From Rhodoferax sp. (GTDB lineage Bacteria > Pseudomonadota > Gammaproteobacteria > Burkholderiales > Burkholderiaceae), in NCBI GenBank assembly GCA_020048295.1, contig JAIFMT010000002.1, forward strand, positions 1 to 9,789: a stretch of 9,789 nucleotides of DNA, written 5' to 3'. Both the position numbers and the translations under genes were made by a program. The notes beneath the pieces were generated by a model that was given only the letters and a program-made list of their open reading frames with translations, was not told the origin of the DNA and ran no database searches. Of the stretch, positions 1-6,870 are shown piece after piece. Positions within the stretch are counted from its first letter, which is position 1. Each line of letters starts with the position of its first letter.

Positions 1-41
1 CTCGCGCCAAGCAAGCGACGCCGGATCAACTCAGTGTTCAT
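1..41 (-). CDS. N-terminus of a further ABC-operon gene (partial, possible Tat-type signal)
   Basis: An ATG at 41-39 on the minus strand opens a frame reading MNTELIRRRLLGA before the window edge, overlapping the last 11 nt of the upstream small-protein gene. Consecutive arginines followed by LLGA look like the start of a twin-arginine or ordinary export signal. The position, directly behind an ABC ATPase, a permease and a small secreted protein, fits a further periplasmic or lipoprotein component of the same operon. Only 13 codons are visible, so no family can be assigned. A DUF3299-like or DUF2796-like partner is a guess from similar cassettes. No strong ribosome-binding site is visible. 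Confidence 0.4.
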   Translation of the reverse strand, partial: MNTELIRRRLLGA

Positions 42-273
42 GCTTCATGCCGCAAAATTTGCCAATCGCAATGCCTTTGCAGGCGGCTTGCAAGGCCTTG
101 TTGCACTCGTCAGCATCCTTGCCCGATTCGCGGCATTGCGCCGCTGTCTCGTGCGCGGCAGCCATCACGCGGTGTTTGGCAATGTCCTCGCGGGTTTCCT
201 TGTCGGACTCTTTTGCTACTGACAATGTAGCTGCCAGCGCAATTAATATAAGGGCTAGAAGGCGTTTTTTCAT
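31..273 (-). CDS. Small secreted four-cysteine protein of the ABC operon
   Basis: An 80-residue protein of unrecognised family. The N-terminus (MKKR, then a hydrophobic stretch to about residue 20 ending SVA) is a typical Sec signal peptide, with cleavage likely after SVA, leaving about 60 residues in the periplasm. The mature part is charged and probably helical, with four cysteines at 47, 57, 65 and 74 (spacing C-x9-C-x7-C-x8-C) and a C-terminus reading CGMKHEH. Four cysteines could form two disulfides, or together with the His residues bind a metal. The start at 273 is preferred over the upstream in-frame start at 330 because it puts the signal peptide first and leaves a 13-nt gap after the permease stop. 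It is probably co-transcribed with the ABC genes and may act with them. Existence as a gene is well supported; function is unknown. Confidence 0.75.
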   Translation of the reverse strand: MKKRLLALILIALAATLSVAKESDKETREDIAKHRVMAAAHETAAQCRESGKDADECNKALQAACKGIAIGKFCGMKHEH

Positions 274-286
274 ATATTTCTTGGGG

Positions 287-1501
287 TTAACGGGATTGCA
301 GGAGTTCCAGCACGCTGATGCGGTAAGCACCCACGGCGGGCAACACGGCAGCAGCCAGCGAGACGATCAGCGCCAATGCTGGCACCCACAGCAGCTCAGT
401 TGGCCACACCAGCCCGCCGATCAGCAGACTGCCGTCGAGTCGCAAAAACCAGCCCAACGCGGCGGCAAACCCCTGGCCCAGTGCCACACCCAGCAGCGCT
501 GCCAGCAAGCCCAACCACAAGGCTTCACACAGCAGCAGTGCGGCCACCCGCGCGGGTGGCGCACCCAACATGCGCAGCAGCGCCAGGTCGCCGCGGCGCT
601 CGCGCACCGCACTCCACAAGGCGATAAACACGCTCAGGCCGGCGGTGAGCAGCAACACGCCGGCAAAAGCGCGCAGCACATCAGTGCCCAGTCCCAACAG
701 GTGCAGCAGCCGGGTGATTTCCAACGCTGGCGCGGCGGCCTGCATGTCGGTGCTGCTGTTGACAAAACGGGGAAAGGTGATGGCTGCCATCGGGGTTTTG
801 TACTGCACCAGCGCCAGCGTGATTTCGCGCTCCTCGAGCATCACGGCGCGGTCGTCGTCATCGACGGCAGTGGCGTCTTCATGCACTTTCCAGACCGAGG
901 CAGTGTCCGTCAGGATCAGCCGGTCAAGCACGCTGGCACTCGGTGCCAAAACGCCGACCACGGTGTAGGCGTTTTCGCCATGGGTGTGGCCAACCGCGTT
1001 CAGTCCAGCACTCAGTCCATGCGAGCCAACAAAGGCTTGGCCCAGTTGCAACCCGAGCTTGCGCGCCACGCTGGCCCCCAGCACGACCTGCATCGGCGCG
1101 CTCCAGACCCGGCCCTGCGCCAGTTTGGCCTGGTAGTGGTCGATGTAGGCGCTGGAGGTGCCGACAATGCGGTAGCCCTGAAAGTTGTCGCCCAGGCTGA
1201 TCGGGATGATGCGCGCCACCAGCGGGTTGCTTTCCAGCGCCTTGACCGCCTGCAGTGGCACATTGCCCGGTGGCACGTCAAGGTGCAGCACGCCGCTCAA
1301 GATGAGCTGCATCGGACTGCCCTTGGCGCCGACCACACAGTCAATGCCCGCCAGATCGCGATCAAAGGCGCGGTTGAGCTGGTAGCCCACCAGCAACAAA
1401 AAAGTGATGGAGCCCAGCCCCAGCGCCAGCAACAACACATTGAGCAGCGCGCCCATGGGCCGTGACCACAAATAGTGCCAGGCAAAACCCAGTGTTTTCA
1501 T
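287..1501 (-). CDS. ABC transporter permease, FtsX/MacB-like
   Basis: A 404-residue integral membrane protein with the layout of the FtsX/MacB permease family. It has one membrane helix near the N-terminus (about residues 18-40), a large periplasmic domain (about 45-270), then three helices near 275-297, 320-352 and 368-390. The cytoplasmic stretch RERRGDLALLRMLGA (301-314) before the third helix is the usual coupling region of FtsX-type permeases. The periplasmic domain contains VVGAKGSP (56-63) and a His-containing loop, GHTHGENAY (171-179). I associate the first with a subfamily found beside small metal-related periplasmic proteins. The start lies 10 nt after the ATPase stop, so the two are almost certainly co-translated and form one complex in the inner membrane. 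The substrate cannot be read from sequence. Zinc or another metal is a hypothesis; lipid or lipoprotein handling is an alternative. Confidence 0.88.
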   Translation of the reverse strand: MKTLGFAWHYLWSRPMGALLNVLLLALGLGSITFLLLVGYQLNRAFDRDLAGIDCVVGAKGSPMQLILSGVLHLDVPPGNVPLQAVKALESNPLVARIIPISLGDNFQGYRIVGTSSAYIDHYQAKLAQGRVWSAPMQVVLGASVARKLGLQLGQAFVGSHGLSAGLNAVGHTHGENAYTVVGVLAPSASVLDRLILTDTASVWKVHEDATAVDDDDRAVMLEEREITLALVQYKTPMAAITFPRFVNSSTDMQAAAPALEITRLLHLLGLGTDVLRAFAGVLLLTAGLSVFIALWSAVRERRGDLALLRMLGAPPARVAALLLCEALWLGLLAALLGVALGQGFAAALGWFLRLDGSLLIGGLVWPTELLWVPALALIVSLAAAVLPAVGAYRISVLELLQSR

Positions 1502-1511
1502 GCTTCAATGA

Positions 1512-2180
1512 TCATAGCTGGCTGCGCAATAACTGCATGGTCTGGAAGCCAATTTGACCATTGTCTTTGGGCGGAATCAGCGTGGCCACGCGGGCATCGT
1601 GCGTGGCAATCACCAGCGTTGCGCCCTGCCGCCTAGCCGTCGCCAGCAGCAAACCCACAGCCGCTGCGGCGGCAGCGTCGTCCAGACTGGCGGTGGGCTC
1701 GTCAGCCAGAATCACCTGCGGTTGCAGCAGCACGGCGCGCGCCAATGCCACCCGCTGCGCCTGCCCGCCCGACAGCTGTGCTGGCAGGCGCTGCGCCAGT
1801 TCAGCCACGTCGAGCCTGGTCAGCACCTGCGCAATGCGCTGCGCATCTTGCGGCACACCCGCAGCCCACTGGGCAAACGCCAGGTTTTGCTGCACGGTGA
1901 GTGCTGCGCTCAGTTGCAATTTCTGTGGCAAAAAGCCGATAGCCCTTGCCCGCCATGCGTCAGATGCTATCTTTTTCAAATTGTGAAGTGACTCACCGGC
2001 AACCGTCAGCTGGCCTTGCGTGGGGGGCATCAGCGCCGCAGTCAGCGCCAGCCAGGTCGATTTACCGCTGCCCGAGGGGCCGCTGAGCAACAGGACCGCA
2101 GCTTGGGGCACATCAACATCTGGAAAACCCAATGCCACACCGCCCAAATAGTGATAGGTCAAGCCAGCAGTTCGAATCAT
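1512..2180 (-). CDS. ABC transporter ATP-binding protein (MacB/LolD type)
   Basis: A 222-residue cytoplasmic ATPase that powers the neighbouring permease. All nucleotide-binding motifs are intact: Walker A GPSGSGKST (34-42), Q-loop Gln86 in GFLPQ, signature LSGGQ (136-140), Walker B ending ILADEP with catalytic Glu161, D-loop SLDD (165-168) and switch His194. Size and motif layout match the MacB/LolD/FtsE group, which pairs with FtsX-like permeases. The ATG at 2180 is chosen because the family normally begins just before the first beta strand; a GTG at 2288 would add 36 residues with no family resemblance. No convincing Shine-Dalgarno sequence precedes 2180. It is the first gene of the leftward ABC operon and is divergent from ppx. 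Confidence 0.9.
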   Translation of the reverse strand: MIRTAGLTYHYLGGVALGFPDVDVPQAAVLLLSGPSGSGKSTWLALTAALMPPTQGQLTVAGESLHNLKKIASDAWRARAIGFLPQKLQLSAALTVQQNLAFAQWAAGVPQDAQRIAQVLTRLDVAELAQRLPAQLSGGQAQRVALARAVLLQPQVILADEPTASLDDAAAAAAVGLLLATARRQGATLVIATHDARVATLIPPKDNGQIGFQTMQLLRSQL

Positions 2181-2398
2181 GGTGTGCAGTCTAACTTCGG
2201 GGCACAGCGAGCCCTGGCGGTCATCGGTTGATCGCCCCGATTGCCAAGGTGAATGTTTGAACAGCACCACACTGGGTTCGGGGAACACCGGCGAGTCATC
2301 AAAAAATTCACCTGTCAGGCGGGCGCATGCCTTGCGTCATCGGTTTTGGGGCTTCGAGATGCTATGCTGATCGCCTGCTAGACATCACGATACTCAAC
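2181..2398. promoter_or_regulatory. Divergent intergenic region between the ABC operon and ppx
   Basis: These 218 bp separate the outward-facing starts of the ABC ATPase and ppx, so they must hold the promoters for both unless transcription comes from elsewhere. I see no good sigma-70 pair. TATGCT at 2363-2368 is a possible -10 for ppx but lacks a well-placed -35. A spaced inverted repeat (listed separately) is the most visible structure. No Pho-box-like direct repeats were recognised. Short ORFs here have no supporting features. Confidence 0.5.
2247..2313. repeat. Imperfect inverted repeat, possible operator pair
   Basis: The arm AGGTGAATGTTTGA (2247-2260) reappears on the other strand as TCAAAAAATTCACCT (2299-2313). 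AGGTGAAT/ATTCACCT is a perfect 8-bp match, and the match resumes in the outer TCAAA part after one base of length difference. The centres lie about 50 bp apart, too far for a simple hairpin but suitable for two copies of a protein-binding site in opposite orientation between divergent genes. The regulator is unknown. Confidence 0.35.
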
Positions 2399-3907
2399 AT
2401 GCAAAACGGAACACGCCTGGCGGCAGTCGATTTGGGCTCCAACAGCTTTCGACTGGAGATCGGCAGAATTGAACACGGTCAGTTTTATCGCACCGAATAC
2501 CTGAAAGAAACCGTCCGTCAAGGCGGTGGACTCGATGAAAGCCGCAACCTGACCTCCGATGCCATGCAGCGTGGCTGGGATTGCCTGGCACGCTTTGGCG
2601 AACGCCTGGCCGGTTTTTCTGAAGACGAGGTCACCGCCGTCGCCACCCAGACACTGCGCGAAGCGCGCAACCGCGATGCGTTTCTGAAACCTGGCAGCCA
2701 TTTGCTGGGCTTTCCGATCGATGTCATCTCGGGCAAGGAAGAAGCCCGGCTGATTTACCAGGGCGTGGCGCAGGCGCTAGCGCGCAAGGAAGAACGTCGC
2801 CTGGTGATCGACATTGGCGGACGCTCCACCGAAATCATTCTGGGCAGCGGCCTGGAGCCAATGCAAATGGAGTCGTACCGGGTGGGCAGCATCGCCTGGT
2901 CAATACGCTACTTCGGCGACGGCCAATTCAGCAAGCGCGCCTTTCAGACCGCTGAAATTGCCGCCAAGGCCGTGCTCGACGAAGCCATGGCCTTGTACCA
3001 GCCGAGCCAGTGGGACGTGGCCTATGGCTCGGCGGGCACGGTCAATGCAGTGGGCGACGTGCTGGCGGCTTCGGGTTGGCCGGCCGGATCGGTCACACTC
3101 GAAGGCCTGCAATGGCTGATGGAGCGGCTGATTGCCGCGCAAAGCGCCGAGCGACTGCGCCTGCCCGGCATGAAAGAAGACCGCAAAGCCATCATTGGCG
3201 GGGGCTTGAGCATTTTGCTGGCCTTGTTTGACCTGCTGGGCATCCACAAACTGGAGCAGACCAGCGGCGGCTTGCGCCACGGCTTGCTGATGGACATGCT
3301 GGGGCTGCGCCAGCAGCACAGTGATTTGCGCAGCCATTCGGTTGAGCGGCTGGCCGCCAAGTTTGGTGCCGATCCGCTGCATGGCAAGCGCGTCGGCCAG
3401 GTGGCCAATGTGCTGCTGAGCCAGCTATGCGCCAGTTCAACCGGGCTGACGCAAGCCACGGTGGCCCGCCTGGGCGAAAAGCTGACCTGGGCCGGCCAGT
3501 TACACGAAATTGGCAGCCGCATCTCGCACAGCGACTATCACAAGCATGGGGCCTACATTCTTGACAACACCGATGCCATGGGCTTTGCGCTCACCGAGCT
3601 GCACCGCCTGAGCCTGCTGGTGCTGGGGCATCGCGGCAAACTGCGCAAGCTCGACGTTGACTTTGCCGACAGCGAATTTGTCACGCAACTGCTGGCCTTG
3701 CGGCTGGCGGTGGCCTTGTGCCACGCGCGGCGCGACCCCGATCTGGATGGGCTGGCGGTGCGCCGCGATCACAGCGCCGAAAACAGCTTTGTACTGACCT
3801 GTCGCAGCACCTGGGCGCAGACTTACCCGCAGTCCGCCCATTTGCTCAACGAAGAGTGCATCGCCTGGCAAAAAACACCCTGGACCTTGAGCGTCATCGA
3901 AACCTGA
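2399..3907 (+). CDS. ppx: Exopolyphosphatase, Ppx/GppA family
   Basis: A 502-residue protein of the ASKHA-fold Ppx/GppA family, which removes terminal phosphate from inorganic polyphosphate; GppA-type members also hydrolyse pppGpp. Visible motifs are the phosphate-1 loop DLGSNSFRL (11-19), SGKEEARLIY (111-120) with the catalytic-type Glu114, the phosphate-2 loop DIGGRSTE (138-145) and YGSAGTVNA (209-217). The C-terminal half has the HD-like helical domain, with LHEIGSRISHSDYHKHG at 368-384. The length is normal for full-size proteobacterial Ppx. The ATG at 2399 gives the expected N-terminus right before the first strand; an in-frame ATG at 2327 would add 24 unrelated residues. No strong Shine-Dalgarno is visible. 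It is transcribed alone, divergent from the ABC operon and convergent with ppk-sixA. Ppx and GppA activities cannot be told apart by eye, but the ppk neighbourhood favours polyphosphate. Confidence 0.93.
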   Translation: MQNGTRLAAVDLGSNSFRLEIGRIEHGQFYRTEYLKETVRQGGGLDESRNLTSDAMQRGWDCLARFGERLAGFSEDEVTAVATQTLREARNRDAFLKPGSHLLGFPIDVISGKEEARLIYQGVAQALARKEERRLVIDIGGRSTEIILGSGLEPMQMESYRVGSIAWSIRYFGDGQFSKRAFQTAEIAAKAVLDEAMALYQPSQWDVAYGSAGTVNAVGDVLAASGWPAGSVTLEGLQWLMERLIAAQSAERLRLPGMKEDRKAIIGGGLSILLALFDLLGIHKLEQTSGGLRHGLLMDMLGLRQQHSDLRSHSVERLAAKFGADPLHGKRVGQVANVLLSQLCASSTGLTQATVARLGEKLTWAGQLHEIGSRISHSDYHKHGAYILDNTDAMGFALTELHRLSLLVLGHRGKLRKLDVDFADSEFVTQLLALRLAVALCHARRDPDLDGLAVRRDHSAENSFVLTCRSTWAQTYPQSAHLLNEECIAWQKTPWTLSVIET

Positions 3908-3913
3908 TCACCT

Positions 3914-4378
3914 TCAAAGCATGTCGGGGTGCTGCACGGTGAGCAACACCGTTCGCCCGTGCAGGTCACGGTCTTTGTGACGCAACCACCAGACCGCCCC
4001 TTTTTTGATCTGGCACAGGTCGGCATGAATGCCCAGGCGCAGGCCAATCAGTAGCCCGAGTTGCGGCTGATGCCCGACCAGCAGCAGATGGCCCTTGTTT
4101 TTGGACCACTGGGTCAGCGCCAGCAGGTCATCCAGCGCTGCGCCCGGTGCCAATTCAGCACAGACCTTGCCGGTTCGGCCCAAAGCCGCAGCGGTTTGCT
4201 CGGCGCGCACCGCCGGGCTGACCAAAATACGGGCGTTTTGCGGCAACTGCCGGTCCAGCCAACGCGCCATGCGGTTGGCCTGCTTTTCGCCGCGCACAGT
4301 CAATTTACGCTCAAAATCTTGCAGCGGGTCGCTGCATTCGGTGGCCTCGGCATGACGCCAAATGATCAGATCAGTCAT
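3914..4378 (-). CDS. sixA: SixA-type phosphohistidine phosphatase
   Basis: A 154-residue protein of the histidine phosphatase (phosphoglycerate-mutase-like) superfamily, with the compact size typical of SixA. The nucleophile motif is RHAEA with Arg8-His9. SPAVRAEQT (54-62) supplies the second conserved Arg58, and VGHQP (101-105) the second active-site His103. SixA enzymes remove phosphate from phosphohistidine in proteins such as phosphorelay or PTS carriers. The start at 4378 overlaps the ppk stop as ATGA and has GAGG 8 nt upstream (4387-4390), so it is well supported and probably translationally coupled to ppk. The stop is 6 bp from the end of convergent ppx. The family is clear; the target is unknown. 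Coupling to ppk suggests a role linked to polyphosphate metabolism, which is inference. Confidence 0.88.
   Translation of the reverse strand: MTDLIIWRHAEATECSDPLQDFERKLTVRGEKQANRMARWLDRQLPQNARILVSPAVRAEQTAAALGRTGKVCAELAPGAALDDLLALTQWSKNKGHLLLVGHQPQLGLLIGLRLGIHADLCQIKKGAVWWLRHKDRDLHGRTVLLTVQHPDML
3932..3964. repeat. Nested inverted repeats at the ppx/sixA convergence
   Basis: CTGCACGG (3932-3939) and CCGTGCAG (3957-3964) form a perfect 8-bp inverted repeat. Inside it, ACGGTG (3936-3941) and CACCGT (3947-3952) form a competing 6-bp stem with a 5-nt loop. The structure lies in the 3' end of sixA, just past the ppx stop. There is no U-tract on either strand, so it is not a canonical terminator, though it could act as a 3'-end barrier for ppx mRNA. 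Confidence 0.3.
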
Positions 4379-6459
4379 CGCAATAGCCTCGCTGGGTTGG
4401 CGCTGTAGCGGCACATCAAGGCAGCCTGGGCCCCGTGCGCTGGCACGCCGGCCGGGCTAGCCACTTTGGCGTAGCTGCCATCGGGCAACAAGTCCCAGGC
4501 ATCCACGCCATCGTGCAAGTATGCCACCAGGCACTCGTCGATCAGCCGCTGGCGCTGCGCCCGATCAGTGATCGGCCAGGCCACCTCGACCCGGCGGATC
4601 ATGTTGCGATTCATCCAGTCGGCACTCGACAGGTAGAGTTGCTCCTGCTCGCCCTGGCGAAAATAAAACACCCGGGAATGTTCCAGAAAGCGGCCAATCA
4701 CCGAGCGCACCCGGATGTTGTCGGTGGCACCCGGCACTTGCGCGGGCAACATGCAAGCACCCCGAATGATCAGGTCAATCTTGACCCCGGCTTGCCCCGC
4801 CTTGATCAGGGCATGGATCAAGCCCTCGTCGGTCAGCGCATTCATTTTGACGACGATGCGGCAGTCCTCCCCGGAAAGCGCAGCTTTGGCCAGCGCGTTG
4901 ATCTGCGCCACAAAGCGCCGGTGCAGGTAAAACGGAGCCAGCAGCAGGCGGTTAAGCCGCGGCAGCCGGCTGTGACTGGCCAGGTGCACAAACACATGCT
5001 CGATGTCGGCAGTGAGCAGCTTGTCGGCGGTCAAATGGCTGATGTCGGTGTACAGGGCAGCTGTCTTGGGGTTGTAGTTGCCGGTGGACAAGTGGCCGTA
5101 GCGCACCAGTTGCTGGCCTTCGCGCCGGGTGACCAGCATCATCTTGGCGTGGGTTTTCAGTCCCATCACGCCATACAGCACCTGCGCACCCACCGACTCC
5201 AGCGCTTCGGCCCAGTTGATGTTGGCTTCTTCGTCAAAGCGTGCCTTGAGCTCCACCACCGCCGTGACCTCCTTGCCCAGCCGCACCGCCTCGCGCAGCA
5301 GGTTCATCAGTCGGGCATCGCTGCCGGTGCGGTAAATGGTTTGCTTGATGGCCAACACATCGGGGTCCTGCACGGCCTGGCGCAAAAAATCCAGCACGCC
5401 GTCAAAGGTCTCGAACGGCTGGTGCATGACCACATCACCGCGCTTGAGCTGCTCAAAAATTGATAGACCCGGGGTCAGTTGCGACGGGTAGCTGGCCTTG
5501 TACGGCGCAAAGCACAGGGCCGGGCGTTGCAGCAAATCAATCAACTGGGTCAGTCGCACCAGATTCACCGGGCCGGCGACGCGGTACAGGGCTTGTTCGG
5601 GCAATTCAAACTGCTGCAGCAAAAACGCCGACAAATACTCTGAACAGCCAGCCGACACCTCCAGCCGCACCGCCTGCCCGTAATGCCGGTGCTGCAAGCC
5701 CTGGCGCAGGGCAATGCGCAGGTTTTGCACATCGTCCTCATCCACCGCCAGATCCGAATGGCGGGTGACGCGAAACTGCGAAAACTCGCCCACCGTGCGC
5801 CCGGCAAACAAATCCGCCAGGTGCGCCCGGATCACACTGGACAGCGAAACGAACATGTCCGCCCCGTCCGACACCCTGGCCGCCATGCGGATCAGGCGCG
5901 GCAGCACACGCGGCACCTTGACGATGGCGATGTCGTTGGTGCGGCCAAAGGCATCCTGGCCACCGAGCCGGACGATGAAGTTAAGCGACTTGTTGGCCAC
6001 CTGAGGAAACGGGTGCAGGGGATCAAGCCCGACCGGAATCAGCAGCGGGCGCACCTCGCGCTCAAAATACTGCTTGACCCAGCGGCGCTGCTCGGCGTTG
6101 CGCTCGCCATGCGGAACAATCAGGATGTCCTGGGCGGCCAAGGCGGGCAGCAGCACGTCGTTGTACAGGCTGTATTGGCGTGCCACCAGTTCGTGCGCGG
6201 CCTGCGCCAGCGCGACAAAGGAGCTGGGGCTGAATTTGCCTTCTTCCTGCTGATCCTGCCAGGCAGACAAATGCGGTTCGGCGCGGACCTCAAAAAACTC
6301 GTCCAGGTTGGACGACACGATGCACAGGTAGCGCAGCCGCTCCAGCAGCGGCACATCGTCGCGGTAGGCCCAGTCCAGCACCCGCTCGTTAAAAGCCAGA
6401 ATGCTGTGGTCGCGGTTGAGCAAGACAACCGCTTTGAAAGCCGGGGAACGCGAAGTCAA
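4375..6459 (-). CDS. ppk: Polyphosphate kinase 1
   Basis: A 694-residue PPK1, which reversibly builds inorganic polyphosphate from the ATP gamma-phosphate through a phosphohistidine intermediate. The N-terminal domain is marked by NRDHSILAFNERVL (15-28) and VSSNLDEFFEVR (48-59). In the catalytic domains KTHAK (435-439) carries the autophosphorylated His437 and RYGHLSTGNYN (453-463) carries His456, matching His435 and His454 of the E. coli enzyme. FLEHSR (591-596) gives the conserved His594, followed by SSADWMNRN (611-619). Length is normal. The start is a TTG at 6459: an in-frame TAG lies 24 nt upstream, no ATG or GTG occurs before the conserved domain, and GAGAGG precedes it by 11 nt. The stop overlaps the sixA start by 4 nt. 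It follows a small membrane protein gene in the same reading frame. No Pho box is visible directly upstream, so expression probably comes from the larger operon. Confidence 0.96.
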   Translation of the reverse strand: MTSRSPAFKAVVLLNRDHSILAFNERVLDWAYRDDVPLLERLRYLCIVSSNLDEFFEVRAEPHLSAWQDQQEEGKFSPSSFVALAQAAHELVARQYSLYNDVLLPALAAQDILIVPHGERNAEQRRWVKQYFEREVRPLLIPVGLDPLHPFPQVANKSLNFIVRLGGQDAFGRTNDIAIVKVPRVLPRLIRMAARVSDGADMFVSLSSVIRAHLADLFAGRTVGEFSQFRVTRHSDLAVDEDDVQNLRIALRQGLQHRHYGQAVRLEVSAGCSEYLSAFLLQQFELPEQALYRVAGPVNLVRLTQLIDLLQRPALCFAPYKASYPSQLTPGLSIFEQLKRGDVVMHQPFETFDGVLDFLRQAVQDPDVLAIKQTIYRTGSDARLMNLLREAVRLGKEVTAVVELKARFDEEANINWAEALESVGAQVLYGVMGLKTHAKMMLVTRREGQQLVRYGHLSTGNYNPKTAALYTDISHLTADKLLTADIEHVFVHLASHSRLPRLNRLLLAPFYLHRRFVAQINALAKAALSGEDCRIVVKMNALTDEGLIHALIKAGQAGVKIDLIIRGACMLPAQVPGATDNIRVRSVIGRFLEHSRVFYFRQGEQEQLYLSSADWMNRNMIRRVEVAWPITDRAQRQRLIDECLVAYLHDGVDAWDLLPDGSYAKVASPAGVPAHGAQAALMCRYSANPARLLR

Positions 6460-6483
6460 AATAGAAACAGCCTCTCGGTCAAA

Positions 6484-6819
6484 CTAGGTTTTATTGGGCT
6501 TGTCGCTGTCAGACACCGGGTAGCCATCAGCCACATAGGCCGGCCCCTTCATGACCCACACGATGACGCAGAAAATCGCCACCGTCAGCACCACCGCCCA
6601 GATGAAACTGACCAGCCCGATCATCACAAAATCAAAGGTCTGAATGCTGCGTTCGACATCCATCACCAATCCGTCGGTCAACAGCACGCGTGCCAGCAGT
6701 GCCATCAGAAAGGGCAACAGTGTGCCCGCCAGCAGCAAGTTGGGCATCATCTTCAGCACGCGCCACTCAAACCCATAGGGCGTTTGCTGAAAACCGGGGA
6801 GTTTGTTAAACCAGTTCAT
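6484..6819 (-). CDS. Small two-helix membrane protein between GNAT and ppk
   Basis: A 111-residue protein of no family I can name. It starts with an amphipathic segment (MNWFNKLPGF, then GFEWRVLKMMP), followed by two strongly hydrophobic stretches at about residues 27-47 and 64-90, joined by a short loop with TDGLVMDVERS. The end is polar (VSDSDKPNKT). Two inner-membrane helices with both termini on the same side are expected. The ATG at 6819 is preferred; a TTG at 6858 would add 13 residues and leave only 12 nt after the GNAT stop. It sits in line with folP-glmM-GNAT and ppk. Its TAG stop is in the ppk frame, 24 nt before the ppk TTG, so expression of the two genes is likely linked. A role as a membrane partner of PPK is possible but unproven. 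Confidence 0.75.
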   Translation of the reverse strand: MNWFNKLPGFQQTPYGFEWRVLKMMPNLLLAGTLLPFLMALLARVLLTDGLVMDVERSIQTFDFVMIGLVSFIWAVVLTVAIFCVIVWVMKGPAYVADGYPVSDSDKPNKT

Positions 6820-6870
6820 GGACTTTGCTCGGGACAACAGAAACGTGAAGAGACCCAATGTTGCGGTTCA

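Noticed and set aside
47..1465. A 472-codon plus-strand open frame opposite the ABC permease
   Set aside because: Its translation is low-complexity, rich in Gln, His and Arg, with no domain motif. It mirrors a well-supported minus-strand gene, as expected in GC-rich DNA.
2181..2288. An N-terminal extension of the ABC ATPase from a GTG at 2288
   Set aside because: The added 36 residues do not resemble ABC ATPases, whose N-terminus fits the ATG at 2180.
2327..2398. A longer ppx starting at 2327, with AGG about 8 nt upstream
   Set aside because: The extra 24 residues are atypical and the family fold starts just after the ATG at 2399. The spaced AGG makes this not fully excluded.
4435..5463. 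A 342-codon plus-strand open frame opposite ppk
   Set aside because: Shadow frame of the conserved ppk coding sequence, with no independent support.
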